41,711 nt of DNA, from the NCBI GenBank assembly GCA_035649575.1, contig DASRJH010000093.1, positions 1-41,711 of the forward strand. Reading direction: 5' to 3'. Made by a program: the position numbers and the translations under genes. Below are positions 23,374 to 32,466 of this stretch, in pieces. Below the pieces are notes generated by a model. That model had not been told where the DNA came from. It saw only the letters and a program-made list of their open reading frames with translations, and ran no database searches. Source of the DNA: DASVAL01 sp035649575. GTDB lineage: Bacteria > Planctomycetota > UBA1135 > UBA2386. Numbering within the stretch: position 1 is the stretch's first letter; each line of letters opens with the position of its first letter.

Positions 23374-25974
23374 ATGCGCTTCATAGCTCTCGCCGTTTCC
23401 TCCATGCTCTCGCCAGTGCTGCTGGCGCAGACGCGTGTTCCCGAAGTCGAACCGAACAACACCAACGCGACGGCGCAGCCGATCCTGGTCGGGGACCAGA
23501 TCGATTGCTCCCTGCCTGCCGCCGGTGACCAGGACTGGTTCGTGTTCACGGTGCCCGCAGCCGGTCGCATCCGCATCCACACCTCCAACGCCGGCACCGG
23601 CGCGCTGCCCGCCTTCGCCGACACGCGCATCGCGCTGCTGGACGCAACCGGCACGACGTACCTCGCCATCGACGACGACGCCCGCGGCACCACCAACGGC
23701 TGGGGCAGCGAGCTGCAGACGAACATCACAGCCGGCACCTACATGTGCCAGGTGACCCAGTTCGCCCTGACCGACCTCGGCCCGTACAGCCTGGAGATCG
23801 CGTCGATCACGCCGGTCGTCTATGACGGCGTCGAAGCCGAGCCGAACGACTCGCACCTGACGGCGACGCCGACCGGCGTGCTGGGTCTGGGTGCCAGGCG
23901 GTTCCACGGCAGCCTGGGTGCGAACACGGTGGTGCTCGCCGGCGGCGTCGTCGATGCGCCCGCGATCCCGCCGGTCGTGTACAGCGGCGTGGTCATTGCG
24001 CCCACGACGATGTTCACCGGCGTGGCTGGCAATTATCCGTACCTGCCTGCGGGCACCTTCACGACGACCGCGACGCAGAGCGCGACGCCGCTGTCGCAGC
24101 CGATGGCCAACCCGCCGCTCGCTTCGTACGTCCCCGGGATGAACCTCGTGATGACGAGCGGTCCCAACGTCGGCCTCGCCCGCCTGATCTCGAGCAACAC
24201 CGCGATCGCGATCACCTCGGCGGCCTTCCCGGTCGTCAACGCCGCTGGCAACACCTACGACATCGTCACCACCAACACGACCACGGTCACGTGGGTCGGC
24301 CCGCTGCCAGTCGCGAGCATGTTCACCGGCAACCTGGGCTACAGCATGGTGATGACCAGCGGCGTCAACGCTGGCCTCACCCGCACCATCAGCGCCGGCA
24401 CCGGTCCGGCCCCGTTCGGCTCGGCACTCACCACCGCGGCGTTCCCGGTCGCCAACGGCCCCGGCGACACGTTCGATGTCATCTGCACCGGCTCGAACCA
24501 GGCGGTCCGCGTGGTCGGCGCCCTGGTCCCGAACGCCTGGAACCCGATCACCGGCGGCTCCTCGCTGGGTCGTTTCCATATCCGCTTCACGAGCGGCGTC
24601 AACGCCGGCCTCTATCGGCAGATCCGCAGCAACACCGGGGCGTCGATCACCACGGAGACGACGCTGGCCGCCGCCCCCGGCGCCGGTGACACGTTCGACA
24701 TCGAGATGGTCGACGCCGACTACTACCAGGTCGTGCTGACCGCCCCGCGTACGGGCTTCTGGTTCCAGATCAACGAGGGCGACAACGGCATGGTGTACGG
24801 CCACCGCTACGAACTGTACGACGCGGCCGGCAACGCGCTGCTGCCCGCGACTTCGCTGCAGCTCCCGGCCTTCGGCACGCAGAACGCCACCCCCGGCGCC
24901 ACGATTCCACGCACGTCGTCGGCCCGCGTCCTGCCCGCCGGCACCTACTACGTCGCGATCCGCAACCCGCTCACGCCGTTCGCCGCGTCGACCACGATGC
25001 CCGCCGGCGTGGTGCCGACCGGCAACTACATGCTCGAGCTGTTCACGATGCCGCTGAATACCGGCAGCACCGTCGTCGAAGCCGAAGCACCCGGCACGCA
25101 GACCAACAACACGACCGCCACGGCGCAGCCACTGCTCCCGGGCGACCTCGTCCAGGGCAACCTGACTGCCAGCACCGGCACCGATCCGTCCGACTGGTAC
25201 GGCATCGTGATCCCGGTGCCGAGCTCGATCACGTTCCAGACCCGCCGCAATGGTGCGTCGGCGACGCCGATGCTCGACAGCACGCTCAACCTGCGTGACA
25301 GCACCGGCGCCATCGCGCTGACCGCGACCACCGGCAACGTCCTCGACGTGCCGAGCAACAGCACGAGCGGTCCGCACGGCCGCATCGTCGTGACGTTCTA
25401 CCTGACCCCGGGTACCTACTACATCGACGTCACCGCACCGCTCGCGACCACAGGCTCGTTCGGCGACTACGAGCTGGAGACCAGTGCGTTGTTGCCGGCG
25501 CCGTACGTCGCCGCCAGCTACGCCGTGTTCGCGTCGAACGCCGGGTGCGGTGCTGCGCCGCAACCGACCCTCGTCCCGTTGTTGACGGGAGTCACTCCCG
25601 CCGTCAACGAAGTGCCGGCGACTGGCACCCTGTTCATCCGTCACATCACCAACATGAACGGCACGCCGATCCCCGGCGGCTTCATCGGGCTCCACGTGAT
25701 GGGCCTCGCCAATCCGCCGGCGCTCGACCTGGCGATCCCGTTCGGCGGCACGCTCGGCGCGTGCTTCCTGAATGTCAGCCCCGACCTCGTCAGCACGGTG
25801 ATCAGCGATGGGGCCGGCGTCGCCGAGCTGCGAATCGCCATCCCGGGGACCATCGCGCTGCGCGGCACGGTGCTCTGGGAGCAGGGCTACGACTTCGACC
25901 TCACGGCTCCGAACGGCTTCTTCCTGCAGCCCGGCAACTACGGCCGCTTCCTCGTCGGCGAGCGCACCTACTAG
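23374..25974 (+). CDS. Large secreted PPC-domain protein with internal repeats
   Basis: 866 residues with a signal peptide (MRFIALAVSSMLSPVLLAQ). PPC (bacterial pre-peptidase C-terminal) domains appear at about 24-145 (VEPNNTNATAQPILVGD, DQDWFVFTV) and about 565-705 (DPSDWYGIVIP); a third PPC-like start, VEAEPNDSHLTATP, begins near 153. Between them three copies of a module carry the motif TSG-x-N-x-GL-x-R-x-I-x-S-x-T, followed by a GDTFDI-like strand (near residues 260, 326 and 407). The last 145 residues or so form a beta module also found at the end of the protein at 38546. No protease domain is present, so a surface or matrix role is more likely than catalysis. It stands alone, converging with the M64 operon. 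Confidence 0.85.
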   Translation: MRFIALAVSSMLSPVLLAQTRVPEVEPNNTNATAQPILVGDQIDCSLPAAGDQDWFVFTVPAAGRIRIHTSNAGTGALPAFADTRIALLDATGTTYLAIDDDARGTTNGWGSELQTNITAGTYMCQVTQFALTDLGPYSLEIASITPVVYDGVEAEPNDSHLTATPTGVLGLGARRFHGSLGANTVVLAGGVVDAPAIPPVVYSGVVIAPTTMFTGVAGNYPYLPAGTFTTTATQSATPLSQPMANPPLASYVPGMNLVMTSGPNVGLARLISSNTAIAITSAAFPVVNAAGNTYDIVTTNTTTVTWVGPLPVASMFTGNLGYSMVMTSGVNAGLTRTISAGTGPAPFGSALTTAAFPVANGPGDTFDVICTGSNQAVRVVGALVPNAWNPITGGSSLGRFHIRFTSGVNAGLYRQIRSNTGASITTETTLAAAPGAGDTFDIEMVDADYYQVVLTAPRTGFWFQINEGDNGMVYGHRYELYDAAGNALLPATSLQLPAFGTQNATPGATIPRTSSARVLPAGTYYVAIRNPLTPFAASTTMPAGVVPTGNYMLELFTMPLNTGSTVVEAEAPGTQTNNTTATAQPLLPGDLVQGNLTASTGTDPSDWYGIVIPVPSSITFQTRRNGASATPMLDSTLNLRDSTGAIALTATTGNVLDVPSNSTSGPHGRIVVTFYLTPGTYYIDVTAPLATTGSFGDYELETSALLPAPYVAASYAVFASNAGCGAAPQPTLVPLLTGVTPAVNEVPATGTLFIRHITNMNGTPIPGGFIGLHVMGLANPPALDLAIPFGGTLGACFLNVSPDLVSTVISDGAGVAELRIAIPGTIALRGTVLWEQGYDFDLTAPNGFFLQPGNYGRFLVGERTY

Positions 25975-26071
25975 CCGCACCGGGGGAACGTCTCGGGAGA
26001 TGCGGGGCCAGGCAGCGCGAACTGCGCCCAGCTCATCGCCGCCACGCCGTGGTCGGCGGCGGCTGGGCGAC

Positions 26072-26191
26072 GTGACAGACGCGGTGATCGGTCTCGCGCT
26101 GATCCAGCAGATCGGCGTGCTCGACCCGCTCGGTGCGTTCCCGTTCCTCACCTCGGCGACCCCGGCCCTCTTCTGGCTGATCGGTGGCTGA
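26072..26191 (+). CDS. Candidate 39-residue hydrophobic ORF
   Basis: GTG 26072 opens a frame reading MTDAVIGLALIQQIGVLDP and ending in ALFWLIGG. The composition is protein-like and hydrophobic. The frame in phase with the upstream PPC gene carries another protein-like stretch (SANCAQLIAATPW) just before, so this may be a frameshifted remnant. No homologue was recognised, and no Shine-Dalgarno site is seen. Confidence 0.2.
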   Translation: MTDAVIGLALIQQIGVLDPLGAFPFLTSATPALFWLIGG

Positions 26192-26203
26192 CGGCGAGCG
26201 CGA

Positions 26204-27577
26204 CTACTTCGGCGGGACCTCGAACCACCAGACGCGTTCGCTCTGCAGCAGCTCGCCATCGTCCTTGATGACCCACGGCCACTGCTGCCCCGACGGCTTG
26301 GCGTCGTCGCGCACGCGGCAGACGACCTGGTAGAGGCCGGGCTCGAGACTGCGCGTGGCGGGCTTGAACCGGTGTTTGCCGCCGGCCGCCGGCGTGGGGT
26401 CGCCCTTCTGCGCGATCGGCTTCAGCTTGCCGCGCTGCGTGCGATCCGGCAGCCGCGCGTCGTCGGTCGGCGCGATGGCCTGTGCCGCGGGCAGCACATA
26501 CCACAGCACGTCGAGCGCGTGGGTCTTCGGCTGCATCACCGTCACCTCGAACGCCATCGTGTCGCTCACGCGGATCGGGTTCTGTTTGTTGCGCACGGTG
26601 GCCGGTTCGTGCGCGTCGATCGGATCGACGCGCCGGTAGATCTGCAGCAGCATGGCCTCGCGGCACACGGGGCAGAACTGCACGCCGTTCTCCATCGTGC
26701 AGCCGCCCGAGGTCGGCTTCCACGCGCCCTTGATCCGGCCGTCGGCGCCGCGATACGTGCCGACGCCCGGCACGCCGGCGTCGATAAAGTGCTTCCACGG
26801 CGCCTGCTTCTCGTCTTCGCTCGCACTGACGTTCACGGTGTTGCGCGGCGAACCGCGGTGGCCCGTGAACGAGCTGTACTCGTCGCTGAGGCCGCCGAAC
26901 GCGTGGCCCCATTCGTGCACGAGCGTGTCGTCGGCGCGGCCGCCGATCGCAGCGATGCCGCCGCCGCCGGTGCCGCTCGAGCCGGCCTTGACGATCGCGA
27001 TCGCGTAGCCGTCCTGCTCGGGCAGGTGGTTCAACCACAACACAGCCTTGTCGTGGTCGATGCCGACCTGGCCCTGGATCTGTCCCGCGATGTGTCCGCC
27101 CAACGCCGTCTCCTTCGTGCGGCCATAACCCGACACGCCCTGGTCCTTGCTCGTCAGGTTGATGCGGAGGAAGTTGTGATACCCGAAGTACTCGCCGAGC
27201 ATCTTGTGCGTGCGGAACACGTCGACGACGGACTTGGCCACGTCGTCGAACTCGTTCTGGTCGTCGAGCCCGTAACCGTCGCCCATGACGACGACGTCGA
27301 CGCGGTTGTTCGATGCGCCGTTGCGCTGCAGTTGACCCCAGCCGAGGTAGGCCGTCGGTTCCGTGCGTTTGCCCGCGAGTTTGCCCCACGCCGTGTTCGG
27401 GTATCGCCGCGCGACCTGCGCGTAGAGCGCGCGCGCGGACGCGTATTTCGCGTCGGCGACGGCCTTCTCGGCCTTCTGGAACTCGGCCTCGGCTTTCTGC
27501 TGTTCGTTCTCTTGGGCCGCGAGCGCGGCCGAGAGCACTGCGATCATCGACACGACCGACAAGGCGTGGGCGAGCAT
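26204..27577 (-). CDS. Secreted peptidase M64 family protein
   Basis: 457 residues. ATG 27577 is set by a strong Shine-Dalgarno site five bases upstream and starts a signal peptide ending near residue 21 (LSAALAAQ). A short helical region (22-60) precedes the metallopeptidase domain. Typical M64 features are VVVMGDGYG at 96-104 and the zinc site HEWGHAFGGLSDEY, with H221, E222 and H225 and D232 as probable third ligand. The family name comes from an IgA-cleaving enzyme; the natural substrate here is unknown. The C-terminal 150 residues are beta-rich and end in RVWWFEV. It is the last of four closely spaced minus-strand genes, 36 bases after the M17 aminopeptidase gene. Confidence 0.9.
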   Translation of the reverse strand: MLAHALSVVSMIAVLSAALAAQENEQQKAEAEFQKAEKAVADAKYASARALYAQVARRYPNTAWGKLAGKRTEPTAYLGWGQLQRNGASNNRVDVVVMGDGYGLDDQNEFDDVAKSVVDVFRTHKMLGEYFGYHNFLRINLTSKDQGVSGYGRTKETALGGHIAGQIQGQVGIDHDKAVLWLNHLPEQDGYAIAIVKAGSSGTGGGGIAAIGGRADDTLVHEWGHAFGGLSDEYSSFTGHRGSPRNTVNVSASEDEKQAPWKHFIDAGVPGVGTYRGADGRIKGAWKPTSGGCTMENGVQFCPVCREAMLLQIYRRVDPIDAHEPATVRNKQNPIRVSDTMAFEVTVMQPKTHALDVLWYVLPAAQAIAPTDDARLPDRTQRGKLKPIAQKGDPTPAAGGKHRFKPATRSLEPGLYQVVCRVRDDAKPSGQQWPWVIKDDGELLQSERVWWFEVPPK

Positions 27578-27582
27578 GCTTT

Positions 27583-27587
27583 CCTCC
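27583..27587 (-). promoter_or_regulatory. Shine-Dalgarno site of the M64 gene
   Basis: GGAGG, read on the minus strand, is separated by AAAGC from ATG 27577. Strong sites are rare in this window, and this one selects the second Met over an in-frame ATG at 27595. Confidence 0.75.
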
Positions 27588-27613
27588 AGGCGCACAGGAT
27601 ACCCGGTGCTGCC

Positions 27614-29089
27614 TCACGAATGTGAACGGCCCGCGAGGGCACGCACGGCTTCGACGAACAGCGCGACGCCGAAACCCGTGCCGCGGTCGCCGCGGAAGGC
27701 CGGGAACGCGAGGTCGACGTGGCCCCAGCGCGCTTTCGTGCCGTCCAGGTGCCAGTGCACGAACTCGCCGGCGCAACTCGCCTGCGCGTTGTTGCGGTTC
27801 TTGACCGAGTTGCGCATGTCGGCGATCGGGCTGTGGAACTCGGACCGGTAGAACTCCGGCGCGAACGGCAGCGGCCAGCACAGATCACCCGTGGCACGGC
27901 CCGCGGCGAGCAGGGCCGCTTCGACAGCTTCGTCGTTGCTGACGACGGCCGCGTGCAAGTCGCCGGTCGCGACCCCCTGGGCGCCGGTCAGCGTCGCCGC
28001 GTCGAGCACGATGTCGGCGCCGAGCACGCGCGCCGCGTAGCTGCATCCGTCCGCGAGCAGCAGCCGGCCTTCGGCGTCGGTGTTGTTGATCTCGACCGTC
28101 TTGCCCGAATGCAGCGTCAGCACGTCGTCGGGCTTGTAGGCCTGCGGGCCGATCGCGTTCTCCGCGAGACAGAGCAGCAGCGAGAGCCGACCCGGCACTT
28201 TCTGGCGCGCCAGCACCGCGAACGCGCCGAGCATGGCCGCCGCGCCACCCATGTCGTTCTTCATCGTCTCCATGCTGCCGCGGGCCTTCAGGTGCAAGCC
28301 GCCCGTGTCGTAGGTCACGCCCTTGCCGACGAGCGCCACGTGTCCGTTGCCGCGGCCGGCGATCGTCGCGACGAGCAGGCGTGGTGCGGAACGCGCGCAC
28401 CGGCCGACCGCGTGGATGCCGGCGAGCCCTTTCTGCAGCAGCGCGTCGCCTGTGAGCTCGCGCACGGTGACGCGTGGCAGCGGCTTCAGCAGTTTCTTCG
28501 CGGCTGCGCTGAATGCGGCGGGATCGAGCTCGGTCGGCGGCGTGTCGACGAGGTGCGCTGCGGTGCGCGCATGCTCGACGATGTCGCGTGTCGCGGGGTC
28601 GACGTCGAGGATCGTGCCGTTGCTCGCGGCGCACACGATCGCGAGCTTGCCGCCGGTCTTCGGCTGGCTCTTGTGCGTGAACGTCGGCAGCGCGCGGCCG
28701 ATCGCGTTCACGGCGGGCAACACGTGCGCGGCCTCGTCGAGCACCAGCAGCACCGCATGGGAGCCCGACGCGGACAGGCCCGCCGCGGCGACCACCTTGC
28801 GGATCGCCTCGGCGCGCGCCGGAGTGGCATGCCGCGACGTCGTGTCCGCCAGCGCGCCGACCGTGAGCCTCTTGTCGGAACCTTGCAGCGATGTCGCGAG
28901 ACCGCCGAGCAGACCCGGATCCGCCTCGCGCCCGAGCTCCATCACGAGAGCGGACAGCGGCTTGTCGAGCAGTTTCTCGAAGGCGCCCGCACCGCGTGCC
29001 CGCGGGCCAAAACACGATTTCTTCGCGAGAACGAGCAGGTGGTCGGCGGCGACCAGCTTGGCTGGGTCGGAGCCGAAGAGGAGCTTCAT
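27614..29089 (-). CDS. Leucyl aminopeptidase, peptidase family M17
   Basis: 491 residues, normal for PepA-type enzymes, which form cytoplasmic hexamers that remove N-terminal residues from peptides. The C-terminal catalytic half has all expected two-metal residues: K256 and D261 in VGKGVTYDTGG, K268, D279 in MKNDMGGAAA, and the signature NTDAEGRLLLAD with D338, E340 and R342. The N-terminal half (1-165) is the usual less conserved macro-like domain. There is no signal peptide. It lies 9 bases after the DUF1801 gene, in a run that ends with a secreted M64 peptidase, which fits a role in finishing peptide breakdown inside the cell. Confidence 0.95.
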   Translation of the reverse strand: MKLLFGSDPAKLVAADHLLVLAKKSCFGPRARGAGAFEKLLDKPLSALVMELGREADPGLLGGLATSLQGSDKRLTVGALADTTSRHATPARAEAIRKVVAAAGLSASGSHAVLLVLDEAAHVLPAVNAIGRALPTFTHKSQPKTGGKLAIVCAASNGTILDVDPATRDIVEHARTAAHLVDTPPTELDPAAFSAAAKKLLKPLPRVTVRELTGDALLQKGLAGIHAVGRCARSAPRLLVATIAGRGNGHVALVGKGVTYDTGGLHLKARGSMETMKNDMGGAAAMLGAFAVLARQKVPGRLSLLLCLAENAIGPQAYKPDDVLTLHSGKTVEINNTDAEGRLLLADGCSYAARVLGADIVLDAATLTGAQGVATGDLHAAVVSNDEAVEAALLAAGRATGDLCWPLPFAPEFYRSEFHSPIADMRNSVKNRNNAQASCAGEFVHWHLDGTKARWGHVDLAFPAFRGDRGTGFGVALFVEAVRALAGRSHS

Positions 29090-29098
29090 CGCCGCATC

Positions 29099-29695
29099 CT
29101 ACGTTCGCGTGTCGGCTTTGGCCTTCTTTGCGCCCGGCCTTGCTTTGGCCTTGCGAGCGGACTCCGCGGCAGGCGTCTTCGAAGCGATCTTCGCGCGGCG
29201 CTCGGTCGTCTGCTTCGCCGGCCCGCCGGCCTTCCGCCGCTGCATCGACGCGAGTGCTTCCATGTAAACGCCGACCCATCGCTTCGCGGGCATGCGGCGG
29301 ATCGCTTCGCCGACGACGTCGAGCGGGACTTCGTCGAGCGAACGGAAGCGCACGCAGCACTTGCCGATGTCGAGCTTCTTGCCGCTCTTTTCCCACGCTT
29401 CGCGGAACCAATCTGCTTCCTGGCCCCCGGTGTAGACGCCCATCAGGTGCAGCGACATGTGGTTCTTCTGCGACGCGAGCGCCGCGAAGGGCAGCGGTTG
29501 CTTCGGATTGCAATGGTAGCCCGGAGGGAAGAGGCGATGCGGGACGCAGTAGCTGATCATTCCGTAGTGCATTCCCTCGGCGTAGTCCGGATCGAGGTTG
29601 TCGACGATCGCCTTGCGCACGGCTGCGATGGCGATGCGGCGGTCGGGTGGGAGCGAGTCGAGATACTCGGCAACGGTCGTGGCTTTGGATTGCAT
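29099..29695 (-). CDS. DUF1801 domain protein with a basic Lys/Ala-rich tail
   Basis: 198 residues. Residues about 8-145 match the DUF1801 (YdhG-like) fold: VAEYLDSLPPDRR, AEGMHYGMISYCVP, LPFAALASQKNHMSLHLMG and DIGKCCVRFRSLDEVPLDVV. The biochemical role of the family is unknown. The last 45 or so residues are an unstructured tail of K, A, R and P (AKIASKTPAAESARKAKARP, then GAKKAKAD) resembling bacterial histone-H1-like tails, which suggests binding to nucleic acid. The gene lies 32 bases after DUF2442 and 9 bases before the aminopeptidase gene, probably in the same transcript. Confidence 0.88.
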   Translation of the reverse strand: MQSKATTVAEYLDSLPPDRRIAIAAVRKAIVDNLDPDYAEGMHYGMISYCVPHRLFPPGYHCNPKQPLPFAALASQKNHMSLHLMGVYTGGQEADWFREAWEKSGKKLDIGKCCVRFRSLDEVPLDVVGEAIRRMPAKRWVGVYMEALASMQRRKAGGPAKQTTERRAKIASKTPAAESARKAKARPGAKKAKADTRT

Positions 29696-29727
29696 GGTCG
29701 CCGTGCAGGCCCAGCGGTTTGTGCCGC

Positions 29728-30033
29728 TCAGTGGCGGCGGTCTGGCGCCGTCCGAGGCCGGGGCCCGTTAGCCGATCCTCGTGCCGGTGTGTCCTCGGCA
29801 GGCAGGTCACGCAGGGCTTCAGGAGCGAAGTCGGCTCCATCGGGCCAGACGACCGTTCCGGCCACGGGATCGAGAAGAACCCGTCGGAAATACTCAGGAT
29901 CCACCAACGGCTCGAAGACTGGCCCGTGAAGCAGCGGCAGGACATCGACGGTCTTTCGAAGACCGTCGTTGAACTCGAGCGTCAACGAGTGAGGCCCTGC
30001 GACTTCTACCGAGTCGATGCGCGTGACCCTCAT
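29728..30033 (-). CDS. DUF2442 domain protein
   Basis: 101 residues. The first 75 match DUF2442: VTRIDSVEVAGPHSLTLEFNDGLRKTVDV, VFEPLVDPEYFRRV, and GTVVWPDGADFAPEAL. Members often sit next to a DUF4160 gene in a toxin-antitoxin-like pair, but no DUF4160 could be found in the 246 bases upstream or elsewhere in the window. The tail after residue 80 is low-complexity. It is the first gene of a four-gene minus-strand run. Function is unknown. Confidence 0.85.
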   Translation of the reverse strand: MRVTRIDSVEVAGPHSLTLEFNDGLRKTVDVLPLLHGPVFEPLVDPEYFRRVLLDPVAGTVVWPDGADFAPEALRDLPAEDTPARGSANGPRPRTAPDRRH

Positions 30034-30268
30034 GTCCCCGCTAGCTTAGCGGATCGATGGGCTCCCGTAGAACTCGGAGAGTCTCGGCAAGTCTGGTCAC
30101 CTCGTTGCGATCGCTGACTCGGCGAGTGGGTCGGCCGTTCAGCCGCGCGCCCCGGCGCGACGCACACCAGCGAACCACCAGACGAACGCGACACCGGCGA
30201 CAGCCACGCAAGCGCGCGCCCGCGCAGAACGCTCTGTGTCGCGCGGCCGCCCTGCGGTTGCAGGATTG

Positions 30269-30273
30269 AAGGA
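30269..30273 (+). promoter_or_regulatory. Shine-Dalgarno site supporting a GTG start of the M48 gene
   Basis: AAGGA is followed after six bases (AATCCT) by GTG 30280. This favours 30280 over the in-frame ATG 30340 and GTG 30421, which lack a comparable site. Confidence 0.5.
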
Positions 30274-30279
30274 AATCCT

Positions 30280-32457
30280 GTGTCCGGGAATCCCGCGTCG
30301 GGGCGGCCCAGCGAAGGTCGGAATGGGCCGCGGCGCAGCATGCCGCTGGTACGTGTCACGCAACGACCACCGATACAGCCGGACCTTGCAGTCCTGCTCG
30401 AGGCAACAGAGAGTGGCGCGGTGATCTTGTTCGTCTGGTTCGTCGGGCTACTGTTCGCGCTCGCGTTCGTCGTGCTGGCGCCGGTCTGCTGGCGCGCCGG
30501 TCGCGGCCGTGTGCCCGCATGGCGCTGTCTGCTCGTGGCGGCGGCATTGGCGGCCGGAACCGCCGTGCCCGCGCTGCCGACGGTGGTGCTCGGCTTCTCG
30601 ATCCTCCATGGGGTCGCCACCGGGCGCGGGATCGTGCCCGAGGGCGCCGTACACCGCGGCGTCGACGCTGAGTGGGACCGCGAGACCTCGGAAAGCGTGG
30701 TCTTGCAACCAACGGGCAGCCCAGACGTGGTCGTCGTCGTGCTGCTCTGGTGGGGTCTGCTCAACACCGCGTTGCAGAGCTTGCGCCTGCCGCGCAGCCT
30801 GCGCCACTTGCTGCAACTGCCGCCGGTCAGCGAGCCGGCGATGGTCGGGCGCATCACCGAACTGGCGGCGCGGCTCGGCCTGCGGTCGCCGTTGGTCCTC
30901 GAGACCGCCACGGTTGGCGGCACGATGGAGGTGCACGCCTTCGCAGCGGGCTTTCTGGCCCCGGTCGTCGTCGTCAGCGACGGCATCGTACATCGACTGC
31001 AGCCCGCGGAGCGCGACGCCGTACTCGCACACGAACTGGCGCACGTCCGACACCGGTCGGTGCTGCGGCACCTTGCGGCTCTGGTGCTCGTCGGCCTCGC
31101 GACGGTGCTGCTCAGCGGGCTGGTGCCGTTCTACCTCGCCTTCTTGTGGTTCCTCGGAGCGTTGCGCTTGTTGCGCACCCTCGTCGGCCACCCGGACGAA
31201 CTGCGGGCCGATCTGACCGCGGCGCGCTGCGTCGGTTTCGCCGAAGTGGCCGCGGGGCTCGACAAGATCCACGCCGCGGGCCTGCAGACCGACCCGACGC
31301 CGTGGTTCCACGCCGTGCTGTCGCATCCAGCCCCGGCCGTGCGCGCGTTCCATCTCGCCCGCGCGGCGCCGGAGGGCGAACGCGCGCGCATCGCAGTGGA
31401 CACGACACTGGTGCGGCGGTGCAAACGCGCGCGGCGGATCGGCGTGTCGCTGTGGGTCACCCTGCTCGCGGCGGAGGTCGTGCTCGGCGTGCGCGGCGAC
31501 TGGACCGCGGCGGCGGTCCTTGGCCTCGTGTTGCTCGTCGTGCCTGGGCTGCCATACCTCGCGTTCGTGCGCGAACTGCGCGACGCGCTCCAGCTGCACG
31601 GCCGAACGGTGTTCCGCCAGCTGTGGCGCAAGGCGCTGCGGATCGTCGCGATGCTCGCGGCCGTCGCCGGCTCACTCGCGCTCTTGCCGTGGATGCCGGA
31701 GGACAGCTGGCTCGTCTGGCTGCCGTGGTTGCTCGCGCTCGTCGTCGTGCTGCTGTTCGTGCTCGCGGGCCGCCGGGTACGGCGCACGCACCGCGAATTG
31801 CAATTGCTGCTGCTGCGACGCGACCTGCCTGGCTACCGCGCACGGTTCGAGCGGCTCGGGCCGCGACAGCAACGGCAGCCCGAACTTCGACTGCAGGCCC
31901 TGCTCGTGCGCGCTGCGCTCGGGGAACGGCAGGCCGCCGTCGAGGAACTGCAACGCCTGCAGCAGCAGTGGCCGCGGTTCCGCGAGGCACAGCACTGGGC
32001 AGCGATCCTGCTGAGCAGGATGGATCCACCGCGCGCCGTCGAGTCGGCGCGCGCGCTGCTCGCAGCGCTGCCCGGCAATGCGATTGCCGAGGGCACCCTG
32101 GCCGCCGTGCTGCGCCGCGACGGCAAGGTCGACGAGGCCTGGCAGCGCATCGCGAGCGTGCTGCGCCGGCGGCCGAAGCACGGCGCATGGCACGCGACGG
32201 CGGCGCTCATCGCACTGGCCCGCGGCGACATGCCGGGTGCCACTGCCGCGTTGGCGAAGGCCGAGCGGCTCGATCCGGGCGGCAGCATCACCGTGCTCGC
32301 GCGCGCCGAGCTCGATGTCGCGACCGGAGCGACCGGCGTTGCTTTCTCGGTGCAGGCCTTGCGCGAGCTCAGCGAGCGGCTGCCGCTCGCGTTCCTCGGC
32401 GATGACGTCGCGCGGCTCGAAGGCCGGCTCGCACCACGCAGCGCCACGAGCGGCTGA
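30280..32457 (+). CDS. M48-type membrane metalloprotease with TPR-like C-terminus
   Basis: 725 residues from GTG 30280. Two hydrophobic segments lie at about 48-70 and 83-110. Then comes a peptidase domain with zinc motif HELAHVRH (H251, E252, H255) and a third ligand probably E307 in DELRADLTAARCVG, as in HtpX/Ste24-like M48 enzymes. Further helices lie at about 263-298, 395-430 and 455-510. The C-terminal 200 residues are helical with TPR-like spacing (LRRDGKVDEAWQRI, LARGDMPGATAALAKAERLD) and face one side of the membrane as a likely substrate- or partner-binding arm. Such proteases act in envelope quality control or signalling. The gene ends nine bases from the convergent M1 aminopeptidase gene. 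ATG 30340 or GTG 30421 remain possible starts. Confidence 0.85.
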   Translation: MSGNPASGRPSEGRNGPRRSMPLVRVTQRPPIQPDLAVLLEATESGAVILFVWFVGLLFALAFVVLAPVCWRAGRGRVPAWRCLLVAAALAAGTAVPALPTVVLGFSILHGVATGRGIVPEGAVHRGVDAEWDRETSESVVLQPTGSPDVVVVVLLWWGLLNTALQSLRLPRSLRHLLQLPPVSEPAMVGRITELAARLGLRSPLVLETATVGGTMEVHAFAAGFLAPVVVVSDGIVHRLQPAERDAVLAHELAHVRHRSVLRHLAALVLVGLATVLLSGLVPFYLAFLWFLGALRLLRTLVGHPDELRADLTAARCVGFAEVAAGLDKIHAAGLQTDPTPWFHAVLSHPAPAVRAFHLARAAPEGERARIAVDTTLVRRCKRARRIGVSLWVTLLAAEVVLGVRGDWTAAAVLGLVLLVVPGLPYLAFVRELRDALQLHGRTVFRQLWRKALRIVAMLAAVAGSLALLPWMPEDSWLVWLPWLLALVVVLLFVLAGRRVRRTHRELQLLLLRRDLPGYRARFERLGPRQQRQPELRLQALLVRAALGERQAAVEELQRLQQQWPRFREAQHWAAILLSRMDPPRAVESARALLAALPGNAIAEGTLAAVLRRDGKVDEAWQRIASVLRRRPKHGAWHATAALIALARGDMPGATAALAKAERLDPGGSITVLARAELDVATGATGVAFSVQALRELSERLPLAFLGDDVARLEGRLAPRSATSG

Positions 32458-32466
32458 TCCGGCGAC

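Noticed and set aside
22891..26259. 1122-residue minus-strand open frame opposite the PPC protein
   Set aside because: Arg/Gly/Val-rich shadow without motifs; the plus strand frame has signal peptide and PPC domains.
30034..30279. Possible DUF4160 partner upstream of DUF2442
   Set aside because: No DUF4160-like sequence in any frame; a minus-strand stretch ending LREPIDPLS is not recognisable and is too short to assign.
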